Source: Halomonas alkalisoli
GTDB taxonomy: Bacteria; Pseudomonadota; Gammaproteobacteria; Pseudomonadales; Halomonadaceae
Reading direction: 5' to 3'
Assembly (NCBI RefSeq): GCF_021412585.1
Contig: NZ_JAKCMI010000016.1
Span: 62,001-126,000 of the forward strand
DNA: 64,000 nt
The notes beneath the pieces are model-generated. The model was not told the origin of the DNA, did no database searches, and saw only the letters and a list, made by a program, of their open reading frames with translations. Positions 24,060 through 34,518 of this stretch are shown piece by piece (the first letter of the stretch is position 1; the number at the start of each line of letters is the position of its first letter). The position numbers were made by a program, and so were the translations under genes.

Positions 24060-24073
24060 GTGATCCACGTCAA
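24060..24073. promoter_or_regulatory. FNR/Dnr-type box between ccmF and ppiA
   Basis: GTGATCCACGTCAA matches 8 of 10 defined bases of the FNR-type consensus. Towards ccmF, a TATGGC hexamer (24032-24027) lies at the right distance for a class II -10. The site is about 190 bp before ccmF and 115 bp before ppiA. The 319-bp intergenic region holds no other clear feature. Confidence 0.45.
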
Positions 24074-24187
24074 ACAATCCAGCGTGGCGGGATGTCGCGC
24101 CACGACCCCACGCATCGAAAGCCTGACATCGGGGCCTTTTCTAGGCACACTCACAGCGTCCTTTCGTGCTGCATACAGGAGCCCCCC

Positions 24188-24760
24188 GTGCTGAAACGAA
24201 CTCTGTTGACCCTACTCCTTGCCGGCACCCTGCCGCTGGCCGCCCAGGCCGATGCGACCAACGCCGATGTCATCCTGCATACCAACCACGGCGAGATCGC
24301 CATCGAGCTGTTCCAGGAAGAGGCCCCCGAAAGCGTCAACAACTTCCTGACCTACCTGCAGGACGGCCACTACGACGGCACCGTCTTCCACCGCGTGATC
24401 GACGGCTTCATGATCCAGGGCGGCGGTTTCGACGAAGACTTCCGCCAGAAGTCCACCCGGGATCCGATCACCAACGAAGCCGACAACGGCCTGAAGAACG
24501 AGCGCGGCACCCTGGCCATGGCGCGTACCGGTGCCCCGCATTCGGCCACCGCCCAGTTCTTCATCAATGTGTCCGACAACGCCTTCCTCGATCACCAGGG
24601 CACCCACTCCGGCCAGGCCTGGGGCTATGCGGTGTTCGGCCAGGTCGTCGACGGCATGGACGTGGTGGACGCCATTCGCGCGGTGCCCACCACCACCCGG
24701 GGGCCGTTCCAGGACGTCCCCGTCGAGCCGGTGATCATCGAGCGTGCCGAGCTGCGCTAG
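24188..24760 (+). CDS. ppiA: Periplasmic peptidyl-prolyl cis-trans isomerase (cyclophilin)
   Basis: A cyclophilin that isomerises proline bonds during protein folding. The 190-residue precursor has a signal peptide ([18 protein letters not shown]) and the cyclophilin core: [30 protein letters not shown] and the C-terminal [19 protein letters not shown] chose the GTG at 24188 because AGGAG lies six bases upstream and the signal peptide starts there; the next in-frame ATG is far inside. It is divergent from ccmF and followed by a strong terminator. Confidence 0.93.
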   Translation: MLKRTLLTLLLAGTLPLAAQADATNADVILHTNHGEIAIELFQEEAPESVNNFLTYLQDGHYDGTVFHRVIDGFMIQGGGFDEDFRQKSTRDPITNEADNGLKNERGTLAMARTGAPHSATAQFFINVSDNAFLDHQGTHSGQAWGYAVFGQVVDGMDVVDAIRAVPTTTRGPFQDVPVEPVIIERAELR

Positions 24761-24787
24761 CCTTGACGCGATTGCCAGGCTGAAAAC

Positions 24788-24825
24788 AACGACGCCCCGT
24801 CACCTTGCGGTGACGGGGCGTCGTT
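24788..24825. terminator. Strong terminator after ppiA
   Basis: AACGACGCCCCGTCACC and its exact complement form a 17-bp stem with a TTGC loop, preceded by AAA and followed by TT after the stem. It sits 27 bases past the stop codon. Confidence 0.85.
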
Positions 24826-24889
24826 GCGTATCAGTGCTACAAGCCTAGGCCGGTGTTTTTATGAAGCCTCGGACCGGAGCTGAAGCTTC

Positions 24890-24936
24890 CTCCGACAGCG
24901 TCGTGGCACCGTTGGTGGATAGAATCGCTGTCGGAG
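24890..24936. repeat. Inverted repeat in the ppiA/vanZ gap
   Basis: CTCCGACAGCG and CGCTGTCGGAG form an 11-bp stem with a 25-base loop. No T-run follows. The remaining 24826-25033 shows no gene or clear signal. Confidence 0.5.
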
Positions 24937-25033
24937 CGCTGCTCTGCATCGCGACTGGCGCCGTCAGGCGCCTCGGCGGAGGACTCTTTCAGTGCGGCTC
25001 AAGATTGGCCCGATGGCTGATCAAGGTGAGTAA

Positions 25034-25402
25034 TCAGGTAAACCTTTTGCGAAACGCATGCAATACCAGCACGGCAGTTGCCGCGCCAAGGCTGTTGGCC
25101 AGGATATCCCACCAGTCCCCGCCGCTGCGGCCGGGCACCGGTATCTGCAGGTATTCGATGCAGATGCCGAAAAGCACCACGAAAACGAAGGTGCGCACCA
25201 GCGGCAGCCCGGCCAACCCAACCAGGCCAGCCAGGCCCGCATAGCCGACGAAATGATTGAACTTGTCCCAGGGCAGGGTCTTGGGCATCTCGCTACCCGG
25301 GGTCAGGCTGCCGATGGCAATGACAATGGCCGCCAGAATGGCCAGCACCGCCCACAGGCGGTGCCGGTCATGCCAGGCTTGCAGCGTGCTTCTGTCAGGC
25401 AT
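25034..25402 (-). CDS. VanZ-like membrane protein
   Basis: A 122-residue protein with about four transmembrane helices and the VanZ family pattern [26 protein letters not shown] and a late [11 protein letters not shown]. Function is unknown in most bacteria; some VanZ proteins affect teicoplanin resistance, which does not apply to Gram-negatives. Its start overlaps the hemE stop by eight bases, so the two are co-transcribed. Confidence 0.85.
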   Translation of the reverse strand: MPDRSTLQAWHDRHRLWAVLAILAAIVIAIGSLTPGSEMPKTLPWDKFNHFVGYAGLAGLVGLAGLPLVRTFVFVVLFGICIEYLQIPVPGRSGGDWWDILANSLGAATAVLVLHAFRKRFT

Positions 25403-26477
25403 TCTGGTACTGGATGGTGCGGTGATACTGCGGGCTCAGCTCGTTCAGCGCATCCATGAAGGCGGTGACGTTGTCCGGATCGGTGAACTGGCTGATACCG
25501 TGGCCCAGGTTGAAGATATGCCCCGGCCCGTGCCCGTAGCTGTCGAGTATCCGTCCCACCTCGGCGCGAATGGCCGCCGGGCGGGCGAACAGCACGTTGG
25601 GGTCCAGGTTACCCTGCAGCGCGACCTTGTGCCCGACCCGGGCGCGGGCGTCGGAAAGCTCCGTGGTCCAGTCGATGCCCACGGCATCTGGCCCGGCAAG
25701 GGCGATATCCTCGAGCCACTGGCCGCCGTTCTTGGTGAACAGGATCACCGGTACGCGCCGGCCCTCGTGTTCGCGGATCAGGCCGGCGACGATCTGCTCC
25801 ATGTAGCGCAGCGAGAACTCCAGGTAGGCCGGCGTGGAGAGCACGCCGCCCCAGGTGTCGAAGATCTGCACCGCCTGGGCACCGGCCCGAATCTGGGCGT
25901 TCAGGTAGTCGGTGACCGCATAGGCCAGGGTATCGAGCAGCTGGTGCATGGCATCGGGGTTGTCGTAGAGCATGGTCTTCACATGGCGGAAGTCCTTGCT
26001 CGAGCTACCCTCGACCATGTAGGTGGCCAGCGTCCAGGGGCTGCCGGAGAAGCCGATCAGCGGCACGCGGCCATTGAGCTCGCGGCGAATGGTCGAGACC
26101 GCGCGCATCACGTAGTCCAGGTCGCGCTCGGCATCCGGCGCCTTCAGCGCTGCCACATCGGCCGCAGTGCGCACCGGCTTGCGGAATTTCGGCCCCTCGC
26201 CGGTCTCGAAATAGAGCCCCAGCCCCATGGCATCGGGGATGGTGAGGATATCCGAGAACAGGATGGCGGCATCCAGCGGATAGCGCTCCAGCGGCTGCAG
26301 CGTCACCTCACAGGCCAGTTCCTGGTTGCGACACAGGTCCATGAAGTCGCCGGCCACGGCGCGGGTGGCGCGATACTCCGGCAGGTAGCGGCCGGCCTGG
26401 CGCATCATCCATACCGGCGTGCGGTCTACCGGCTGGCGCGCCAGGGCGCGCAGAAAACGGTCGTTCTTGAGTTCCAT
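25395..26477 (-). CDS. hemE: Uroporphyrinogen decarboxylase
   Basis: HemE decarboxylates the four acetate side chains of uroporphyrinogen III to give coproporphyrinogen III in cytoplasmic heme synthesis. The 360-residue protein has the family N-terminal signature [17 protein letters not shown], the catalytic Asp in [16 protein letters not shown], and [16 protein letters not shown]. The start at 26477 matches the ELKNDR N-terminus of HemE; a longer ORF upstream lacks family sequence. It is divergent from ribA and overlaps the vanZ-like gene. Confidence 0.97.
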   Translation of the reverse strand: MELKNDRFLRALARQPVDRTPVWMMRQAGRYLPEYRATRAVAGDFMDLCRNQELACEVTLQPLERYPLDAAILFSDILTIPDAMGLGLYFETGEGPKFRKPVRTAADVAALKAPDAERDLDYVMRAVSTIRRELNGRVPLIGFSGSPWTLATYMVEGSSSKDFRHVKTMLYDNPDAMHQLLDTLAYAVTDYLNAQIRAGAQAVQIFDTWGGVLSTPAYLEFSLRYMEQIVAGLIREHEGRRVPVILFTKNGGQWLEDIALAGPDAVGIDWTTELSDARARVGHKVALQGNLDPNVLFARPAAIRAEVGRILDSYGHGPGHIFNLGHGISQFTDPDNVTAFMDALNELSPQYHRTIQYQNA

Positions 26478-26662
26478 GCAGGCAGTCATCCACAGGAAAT
26501 GTCGGGCCATTGTAGCGCATGATCTTGCGCAGGGCTTGACCGAGGCCAAGGGAAAGACGGAACGCGATTCGGCCCGTCGCTCAGTCGTGAGCCCCGGCGG
26601 CGTTCCTGCTAGAATGCTGGATTCACTTCCGGCATCGCCGTGGTCTTTCACCGAGGTACCCC

Positions 26663-27298
26663 GTGACGATTCGATTCATCGCCGCCTCCCGGCTGCCCAC
26701 ACCCTGGGCCACCTTCACCATGCACGGCTTCGAGGACGACGCCACCGGCAAGGATCACATCGCCCTGACGCTGGGTGACGTGGCCGATGGCGAGCCTGTG
26801 CTGGGGCGGGTTCACTCCGAGTGCCTGACCGGGGACGCCCTGTTCTCGATGCGCTGCGACTGCGGCTACCAGCTTCAGGAAGCGCTGAAGCGCATCGCCG
26901 ACGAGGGGCGCGGCGTGCTCTTCTACCTGCGCCAGGAGGGGCGCGGCATCGGCCTGCTCAACAAGATCCGCGCCTATCACCTGCAGGACCAGGGCGCCGA
27001 TACCGTCGAGGCCAACGAACAGCTGGGCTTCGGTGCCGACATGCGCCGCTACGATCTCTGCGTGCCGATGCTCGATCACCTGGGTGTGCAGGGACTGCGC
27101 CTGATGACCAACAACCCGCGCAAGGTGGATGCCCTGACCAAGGCCGGCGTTACCGTTACGGAACGAGTCCCCCTTACCACCGGTCTCAACCCTCATAACG
27201 AGCACTATCTGTCGACCAAGGCCGGCAAGCTCGGCCACATGATGGCATTGGGCGACTTCACCCAAGCCAGCGACGTGGATATCGAACGCAAGCCCTGA
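26663..27298 (+). CDS. ribA: GTP cyclohydrolase II
   Basis: RibA opens the GTP imidazole ring to form the first riboflavin intermediate. The 211-residue protein has the zinc motif C54-type cluster in [20 protein letters not shown], the catalytic [16 protein letters not shown] and [12 protein letters not shown]. It is the monofunctional form, with no RibB domain. The GTG start at 26663 has CGAGG eight bases upstream. N-terminal residues before TPWATF are slightly shorter than some family members but normal for this type. Confidence 0.95.
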   Translation: MTIRFIAASRLPTPWATFTMHGFEDDATGKDHIALTLGDVADGEPVLGRVHSECLTGDALFSMRCDCGYQLQEALKRIADEGRGVLFYLRQEGRGIGLLNKIRAYHLQDQGADTVEANEQLGFGADMRRYDLCVPMLDHLGVQGLRLMTNNPRKVDALTKAGVTVTERVPLTTGLNPHNEHYLSTKAGKLGHMMALGDFTQASDVDIERKP

Positions 27299-27339
27299 GC
27301 CGCTGGCCGGCATCGGGCCCTCCTGACAGAGACCTGCCG

Positions 27340-28047
27340 ATGCCACAACCTGCGCCTTCCCCCGAGCCTCGAGCCATGCCCCACTCCCTGCCGCGGGGCA
27401 ATCACCGCCACAGCGCCATCGAGGAGTGGCTCAACAGCATCAGCCACGGTATCGGCGCGGTGCTGAGCCTCGTCGGTGTCGTGGTGCTGATCGTGCTGGC
27501 CAGCCTGGCCGCCCACGTCGACCCGTGGAAGCTCGTCGGCATCAGCCTGTACGGGGTCACCCTGGTACTGCTCTACACCGCCTCGACCCTCTACCATGGC
27601 GTTCGCCATCCGCGACTCAAGCGCGTGTTCCAGCACCTGGACCACTGTGCCATCTACCTGCTGATCGCCGGTACCTATACCCCCTTCCTGCTGGTCAACA
27701 TGCGCGGCACCACCGGCTGGACGCTGTTCGCCATCGTCTGGGGCCTGGCGCTGGCCGGCATTGCCTGCAAGCTCGCCTGGCCCCACCGCTTCACCGTACT
27801 GCGGGTGACGATCTACCTGATCATGGGCTGGCTGATCGTCTTCGCCAGCGGCGAGATGAGCGCCAGCCTGCCCACCGCCGGCATCGCCCTGCTCGCGGCC
27901 GGCGGTATCACCTACACCCTCGGCGTGATCTTCTTCGCCATCAGTGCGATCCCCTTCAACCATGCCATCTGGCATCTTTTCGTGCTGGGCGGCAGCACCT
28001 GCCACTACTTCGCGGTATACGCCGCGGTACTGCCGTTCGGGGGCTAG
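27340..28047 (+). CDS. trhA: Hemolysin III / TrhA family membrane protein
   Basis: A 235-residue protein with seven transmembrane helices of the YqfA/TrhA (PAQR-like) family. Diagnostic residues are seen: SHGIGAVLSLVG early, STLYHGVRHPRLKRVFQHLDHCAIYLLIAGTY in the middle, and IWHLFVLGGSTCHYFAV late, giving the HxxxH and Ser/His/Asp set of this superfamily. TrhA proteins affect membrane-lipid homeostasis. The start at 27340 is uncertain; an ATG at 27376 is also possible. Confidence 0.88.
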   Translation: MPQPAPSPEPRAMPHSLPRGNHRHSAIEEWLNSISHGIGAVLSLVGVVVLIVLASLAAHVDPWKLVGISLYGVTLVLLYTASTLYHGVRHPRLKRVFQHLDHCAIYLLIAGTYTPFLLVNMRGTTGWTLFAIVWGLALAGIACKLAWPHRFTVLRVTIYLIMGWLIVFASGEMSASLPTAGIALLAAGGITYTLGVIFFAISAIPFNHAIWHLFVLGGSTCHYFAVYAAVLPFGG

Positions 28048-28073
28048 ATGCTTTCTGAGTGCCATTCCCAAGC

Positions 28074-28112
28074 CTGTTTCAAGGCCCTTGTTCAAAGCCC
28101 TGTTTCAAAGCC
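28074..28112 (+). repeat. Three 13-bp imperfect tandem repeats
   Basis: CTGTTTCAAGGCC, CTTGTTCAAAGCC and CTGTTTCAAAGCC follow one another in the gap between trhA and the histidine kinase, with a partial fourth copy. The rest of the gap is a promoter region. Confidence 0.8.
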
Positions 28113-28271
28113 CTGTCTCCAGACTCAGCCCAGGCGCCCTGTCTCTTTGCGGGCGGCGATCTTGGTGCGCAGGGGAGGAAACGCCAGGAAAAATATTGCG
28201 CTTCATCAATAAGGCTTCTTTCGTGTAAAACATGGGGAAAGCACAGCTCACAATAACAACAAAGGATCTGC

Positions 28272-29993
28272 ATGAAGCCTCGGCTCAGTCTGGTTGGTCG
28301 CTACTCCTTCCTGTCGCTGACACTGATGATCGGTTCGGTGGCGGTGCTGAGCGCGCTCTATGCAACGGTCGCGGATTCGGTCACGGAGCGCCTGGCCGGT
28401 GAACGGCTGGAAGCTCAGGTGGCAGGCACGGCCAACCGGCTGACCAACTTCATCGAGAACCGCATCTACCAGCTCGAGACCCTTTCGACCCACCCCTCCA
28501 TGCCCCTGTACCTGCTCTACAGCGATGCGGTGCCGGAAGGCCTGCAGGAGCTCGTACGGGTGGAAGCCGACGCGCCCGACCTCTATGGCATTCTCTTCTT
28601 CGATGCCAACGACAGACTGTCCGAGGTGATCCCCGGGCAGGCGGCATCCGGGCAGCCCTACTGGGGCCGCGATAACTGGTCAATCCGCGAGCTGCCTTCG
28701 GTCTATCTGGGCACCAGCGAGATCATCGGCCCGAGCCTGACCTCGGGCTCCGGCCCCGGCTGGCTGCTCATCCGCCAGCCGCTGAGAGACATCGCCGGCC
28801 AGAGCACCGACGGTGCGATAGCGCTTCATGTGCGCCTGGCTTCCCTGACCGAGCTGATGCGCACCGAAAGCCTGGCCGGCGTGCTACGGCCGTTCCTGAG
28901 AACGCCCGCCGGCGATCTGCTGGACCCGACGGGAAACCTCAAGAGCAGCGAACCGGAAGGGCTGCGGACCGGCCCGGAAGTGCTGCCCGGCTGGCGCATT
29001 GACTATCTGGTTTCCGCCGGAGACATTCTCAGCCCGCTACGTAACGCACAGTTCGGCCTGTATGCGCTTGCCGGCGTGATGGCGCTCGGCATCGTCGCCC
29101 TGTTCTGGGCGTTGGCCAGAAGCCTGCGCCGGCGGGTGAGCCGACTGGTCGCAGGGGCCGAAGCCTTCGCCTCCGGCAACCTGCACTTCCGGCTGGTGAC
29201 CCCACGCAACGACAAGGATGAGATCGATGTGGTCGCCCATGCCTTCAACGCCATGGCCGACCGGCTGCAGGAGATGATCGAGCGAACCGTACAGGCGGAG
29301 AAGATGGCGGTGCTGGGCGAATTCGCCACTGGCGTGGCCCATGAGGTGCGCAACCCGCTGGCAACGATCAAACTGACGGTGCAGGCCCTGGAAAAGGGCG
29401 AGCCGGAAAGCCGGCGCCGGGACCTGCTGATATCCGTGGAAGAAGAGATCGACCGGCTCAATCGTGTCGTCGGCGACCTGCTGGATTACGGCCGGCCAGT
29501 CGCCGGTGAGCCGCAAGCCGTGGCGATCGGCCAGGTATTCAGGCACGCTTCCATCTTGACCTCCGGCCTTGCCGACAGGCGGGGCGTTGCCGTCACCGTC
29601 AGTGGCAATCCATGCCTCGCCGTCTATGCCAGCCCGGACCAGGTGATCCAGTGCCTGGTCAACCTGGTCGCCAATGCCATCCAGGCGTGCGAACCGGGCT
29701 GCCAGGTGCAGCTGAAGGCTTTTCCCAGCGGTGACAGCGTGACGATAGCGATCATCGACGACGGCTGCGGCATGGATGAGACGATCCTGGCCCAGGTGAT
29801 GGAGCCGTTCTTCACCACCCGCCAGGAAGGCACGGGGCTCGGCTTGAGCATTACCCGTCAACTGATAGAACTGAATGGTGGCAGGCTGGAGATCCATAGC
29901 ACACCGGGAAAGGGCACGACCGTATCCATGAGGCTCCCCCTGGTGCCGGTCGACGCCATGGCACAGCAGGAGTCAGCACCGCAGGATTCGTAG
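28272..29993 (+). CDS. Membrane sensor histidine kinase of a sigma-54 two-component system
   Basis: The 573-residue protein has transmembrane helices near 11-33 and 258-280 enclosing a periplasmic sensor region of ~220 residues (Cache-like by pattern), then HAMP, HisKA and HATPase domains. The phosphorylated histidine is in GVAHEVRNPLATIK near 357. The ATPase N box reads NLVANAIQACEPG and the G2 box EGTGLGLSIT. This architecture is that of DctB/ErcS-like kinases. AAAGG precedes the start, with an AACAACAA leader. The gene lies 38 bases before the partner activator; the signal is unknown. Confidence 0.92.
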   Translation: MKPRLSLVGRYSFLSLTLMIGSVAVLSALYATVADSVTERLAGERLEAQVAGTANRLTNFIENRIYQLETLSTHPSMPLYLLYSDAVPEGLQELVRVEADAPDLYGILFFDANDRLSEVIPGQAASGQPYWGRDNWSIRELPSVYLGTSEIIGPSLTSGSGPGWLLIRQPLRDIAGQSTDGAIALHVRLASLTELMRTESLAGVLRPFLRTPAGDLLDPTGNLKSSEPEGLRTGPEVLPGWRIDYLVSAGDILSPLRNAQFGLYALAGVMALGIVALFWALARSLRRRVSRLVAGAEAFASGNLHFRLVTPRNDKDEIDVVAHAFNAMADRLQEMIERTVQAEKMAVLGEFATGVAHEVRNPLATIKLTVQALEKGEPESRRRDLLISVEEEIDRLNRVVGDLLDYGRPVAGEPQAVAIGQVFRHASILTSGLADRRGVAVTVSGNPCLAVYASPDQVIQCLVNLVANAIQACEPGCQVQLKAFPSGDSVTIAIIDDGCGMDETILAQVMEPFFTTRQEGTGLGLSITRQLIELNGGRLEIHSTPGKGTTVSMRLPLVPVDAMAQQESAPQDS

Positions 29994-30031
29994 CGCCGCT
30001 ACCATAACAAGAGCAACAATCAGAAAACGCC

Positions 30032-31378
<1,347 letters not shown>

Positions 31379-31401
31379 GAGCCTGGCCGAAGATCCTCGT
31401 C

Positions 31402-31447
31402 GAGCGGTAACCGCTCACCTTCTCGCGCCGATGAGCGCTATCCGCTC
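31402..31447. promoter_or_regulatory. Two palindromic upstream activator sites
   Basis: GAGCGGTAACCGCTC (31402-31416) is a perfect palindrome and GAGCGCTATCCGCTC (31433-31447) is a near copy. Centres are 31 bp apart (three helical turns) and the nearer one is about 75 bp before the -12. They are the likely binding sites of the adjacent NtrC-type activator. Confidence 0.8.
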
Positions 31448-31500
31448 ACCTCTCGTACCGCTGTGACCGAGAGAGCCCCGGAGATGGGGCACTCTCGGCA

Positions 31501-31516
31501 TGGCACGCTTATTGCT
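31501..31516 (+). promoter_or_regulatory. Sigma-54 promoter of the ABC/ADH operon
   Basis: TGGCACGCTTATTGCT is an exact match to the -24/-12 consensus TGGCAC-N5-TTGCW. It lies 75-90 bases before the first binding-protein gene and downstream of the two enhancer palindromes. Transcription should start near 31526. Confidence 0.92.
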
Positions 31517-31590
31517 CATGCTATAGACCAGCAGGTTTATAACAACAATCAACGACCACACGCCGGACTGAACCGGTCCAGGAGGCAACC

Positions 31591-32931
31591 TTGCCGGGAC
31601 TGATAACCCGCCTGCGCTCCGCACAGGGCGCTCGCGTTTTCGCCACCACCCTGATGCTGGCCCTGTATGGCCTGCCTGCCGCCCATGGCACAGAGGCCAT
31701 GAACGAGACGACCTCGGTGGGCCGGGTGGAACTGGGTGCGGACGCCGCAGACGCCGACGCCACCATCGCCTGCCTGTATCCGATGACCGGGCGCTCCGCC
31801 AGCTACGGGCGGGACAGTATCGTCGCGATCCGCATGGCCCTCGACGAGCTGGCCACCGACCCGGCGGCGCCCCGCCTGCGGGTCATCGTCGATGACTCCC
31901 GCTCCAAGGCCTCCTTCGCGGTGCGCATGGCCGAGGACTTCATCGAGCAGGATAGCGCCAACATTCTCTGCGGCATGGTCAGCTCCGGCGTCGGCATGGC
32001 CGTCAGCCGCCTGGCGCGGCAGCGCAAGACCATCCTCATCGGCACCGACCATGCCTCCTCCCGCGCCGTGCTGGAAGAGGGTCATCGCTACTACTTCAGG
32101 GTCTCCAGCGATACCTGGCACTCCCAGGCCGCCGGTGCGCGATACCTGCAGGAACTCCAGCAGCAGGAAGGCTGGAGCAAGGTCGCCTTCCTCGGCCCCG
32201 ACTACGAATATGGCCGAGTCGCCTGGCGCGACCTGCAGGAGGCCTTCGACCTCTACGACGTCGACTACCAGGTCACCGGCAGCTACTGGCCGAAACTCTA
32301 CGAACCGGATTACTCCCTCTATATCCAGTCGCTGCTCGAGTCGCCGCCGGACGTGCTGGTGGTCGCGCTGTGGGGCGGGGATTTCACCGCCTTCATCGAC
32401 CAGGCCCGCACGACCCGCCTGTTCAGCCTGATGCGGGTGGCCAACTTCGATACCGGCGGCGACTACGAGACCCTGGTGGCCCTCGGCGACACGCCGCCGG
32501 AAGGCCTGATTCTCTCCGCACGCCACCACGTCAACTGGCCCCCGACGGCGCTGAACCGCCAGTTCGTGGAGCGGTTCCACGAGCGCTCCGGCCGCTACCC
32601 CAACTATTCGGCCCAGGGTGCCTGGGCCGGCATCCTCACCGTCGCCAAGGCCATCACCCTGGCCGGTGACGTGACCGACACCGAGGCGATGGTCGAGGCG
32701 CTGAAAGGCCTGGAGATCCACTTGCCCAAGGACCCGGAAGGCTACGTCTCCTACATCGACGCCGAGACCCACCAGATCATCCAGGCCCAGGCCATCGGCA
32801 CGCCGGTGCCCAGCCAGGATTATCCCCCCGCCCAGGTGGAGCTGGGGAACTGGAAAGTCTACGACGCCGAGTCCCTGAAACCCTCGCCGGCTCTCGTCGA
32901 GAGACGACGCGGCACGCCCGGTGGTGGCTAG
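31591..32931 (+). CDS. Periplasmic binding protein of a branched-chain-amino-acid/amide-type ABC transporter (first)
   Basis: A 446-residue exported protein of the type I periplasmic-binding (LivJ/AmiC-like) fold. It shows a signal peptide (about 15-34), then IACLYPMTGRSASYGRDSIVAIRMALDEL, the opening strand and helix of this family, IVDDSRSKASF and the later AQGAWAGILTVAKAI. The ligand cannot be named. It starts with TTG at 31591, where AGGAGG sits five bases upstream; no closer ATG fits the signal peptide. It is the first gene after the sigma-54 promoter. The C-terminal ~20 residues are low-complexity. Confidence 0.88.
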   Translation: MPGLITRLRSAQGARVFATTLMLALYGLPAAHGTEAMNETTSVGRVELGADAADADATIACLYPMTGRSASYGRDSIVAIRMALDELATDPAAPRLRVIVDDSRSKASFAVRMAEDFIEQDSANILCGMVSSGVGMAVSRLARQRKTILIGTDHASSRAVLEEGHRYYFRVSSDTWHSQAAGARYLQELQQQEGWSKVAFLGPDYEYGRVAWRDLQEAFDLYDVDYQVTGSYWPKLYEPDYSLYIQSLLESPPDVLVVALWGGDFTAFIDQARTTRLFSLMRVANFDTGGDYETLVALGDTPPEGLILSARHHVNWPPTALNRQFVERFHERSGRYPNYSAQGAWAGILTVAKAITLAGDVTDTEAMVEALKGLEIHLPKDPEGYVSYIDAETHQIIQAQAIGTPVPSQDYPPAQVELGNWKVYDAESLKPSPALVERRRGTPGGG

Positions 32932-33038
32932 CCCCTCCACCGTTTCCTTCACGTACCACCCGCACCTTGCGAGACAACGACGCACCGCAGAACGCAGCAA
33001 CGCCACATGGCACACAACAACAATCAAGGAGTAGAACC

Positions 33039-34361
33039 ATGAAGCACGCCACTCAACCCGGACGCTGGAAGCGTACCCTGCTCAGCACCACCACCGCCGC
33101 GGCCATCGCCTCGGCGGGGATGATGGGTATCAGCGCGACAGTCCAGGCAGAAGAGACCTTCAAGGTCGGCCTGGTCACCTTCCTCTCCGGCGGCGCCTCG
33201 GGGCCCTTTGGCGTTCCCGCCGCCCAGGCGGCGGAAACCGTGATCAAGGCGATCAACGCCGGGGAGCTTCCCCCGCCCTACGACACCCCGGGCATCAACG
33301 GCCTGCAACTGGAATCCGTGGTCGTCGACGAAGCCGGCGGCCCCACCCAGCAGGTCGAGGAGTACCGCAACCTGGTGCAGCGCCAGAGCGTGAATGCGGT
33401 GATCGGCTATATTTCCAGCGGCGACTGCCTGGCCGTCGGCCCCGTGGCAGAAGAGCTGCGGACCTTCACCATCGCCTTCGATTGCGGCACCCCGCGCATG
33501 TTCGAGGAACTCGACAACCCCACCTACTTCTTCCGCACCGGCCTCGATGCCGTCGCCGACAACGTGGGCGCGGCGCGCTATCTGCTGGACCTCCACCCCG
33601 ACGTCACCCGTGTCGCCGGCATCCAGCAGAACTACGCCTGGGGGCAGGACTCCTGGCTCGACTTCACGCTCTCCATGGAGCAGCTGATGCCGGACGCCGA
33701 CATCGTCAACAACCAGACGCCACAGCTCTTCTCCGGCAGCTACGGCAGCGAGATTTCCGCCCTGCAGACCCGCCGGCCCGAGATCGTCCATTCCAGCATG
33801 TGGGGCGGCGACATGGAGTCCTTCGTCTCCCAGGCCAATTCCCGTGGCCTGCTGGGCCAGGCAACCGCCATCCTGACCACGGGTGAATCCGGCCTGCACC
33901 GGTTCCAGGGCCAGGCCCCCAACGGCACCATCCTGGGCGGACGTGGCCCCTTCGGTGCCTTCATGCCGGAAAACGCGCTGAGCGAGTGGTTCAACGAAGC
34001 CTACGAAGCCGAGCACGGCACCAAGCCCAGCTACCCCTCCTCGAAAATGGCCCAGGCCATCCTTGCCCTGAAGTTTGCCGCCGACAATTCCGGTGCCGAC
34101 GGGGTACCCACCAGCGAGCAGCTTGCCAGCACCCTGAAAGGGGCCGAGTTCGAATCCGTCAGCGGCACCGTGCGCATGGCCCTGGCCGGTGGCCACCAGG
34201 CCATGCAGGACATGCTCTACGGCGAGTACCACTACACCCCCGGCGAAGGTGCCGAGCTGCGTAACGTGCGCTCCTACCGCGGCGAATGCGTCTCCGCGCC
34301 GGATGGCCAGAACGCCCAGGAGTGGATCGAAGCCGGGTTCCCCGGCGCCCAGTGCGACTGA
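33039..34361 (+). CDS. Periplasmic binding protein of the same ABC transporter (second)
   Basis: A 440-residue type I binding protein with a long signal peptide (RTLLSTTTAAAIASAGMMG, cleaved near VQA). The family opening reads VGLVTFLSGGASGPFGVPAAQAAE, followed by VVVDEAGGPTQQVEEYRNLV. Four cysteines (GDCLAVG, DCGTPR, RGECVS, AQCD) suggest disulfides. It is unlike the first binding protein in sequence, so the transporter may accept two ligand classes or use a sensor-type partner. AAGGAG precedes the ATG by eight bases. A hairpin follows the gene. Confidence 0.9.
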   Translation: MKHATQPGRWKRTLLSTTTAAAIASAGMMGISATVQAEETFKVGLVTFLSGGASGPFGVPAAQAAETVIKAINAGELPPPYDTPGINGLQLESVVVDEAGGPTQQVEEYRNLVQRQSVNAVIGYISSGDCLAVGPVAEELRTFTIAFDCGTPRMFEELDNPTYFFRTGLDAVADNVGAARYLLDLHPDVTRVAGIQQNYAWGQDSWLDFTLSMEQLMPDADIVNNQTPQLFSGSYGSEISALQTRRPEIVHSSMWGGDMESFVSQANSRGLLGQATAILTTGESGLHRFQGQAPNGTILGGRGPFGAFMPENALSEWFNEAYEAEHGTKPSYPSSKMAQAILALKFAADNSGADGVPTSEQLASTLKGAEFESVSGTVRMALAGGHQAMQDMLYGEYHYTPGEGAELRNVRSYRGECVSAPDGQNAQEWIEAGFPGAQCD

Positions 34362-34372
34362 CACTCTCCCCT

Positions 34373-34396
34373 GCCGGCAACCTTCGGGTTGCCGGC
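34373..34396 (+). promoter_or_regulatory. UUCG-loop hairpin after the second binding-protein gene
   Basis: GCCGGCAACC and GGTTGCCGGC form a perfect 10-bp stem capped by TTCG. No T-run follows, so it probably protects the upstream mRNA and partly terminates, giving more binding protein than permease. Confidence 0.65.
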
Positions 34397-34518
34397 CCCC
34401 GGGAATCACTGCACCCGACTCGGTACGCCAGACTCTTGCCTCGTCACGTTCCCGACGACCGGCAGGCATGGCGCCGGGTACCCGCAGCGTTTCCTAACCG
34501 ATAACAGGAGCACGCGAG

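Noticed and set aside
21300..28112. CRISPR array from the 15-bp or 13-bp repeats
   Set aside because: Repeats are short, adjacent without spacers, and one set lies inside ccmG; no cas genes are present.
33001..33038. Second sigma-54 promoter before the second binding-protein gene
   Set aside because: A TGGCAC occurs at 33008 but the -12 TTGC element is absent at the right spacing.
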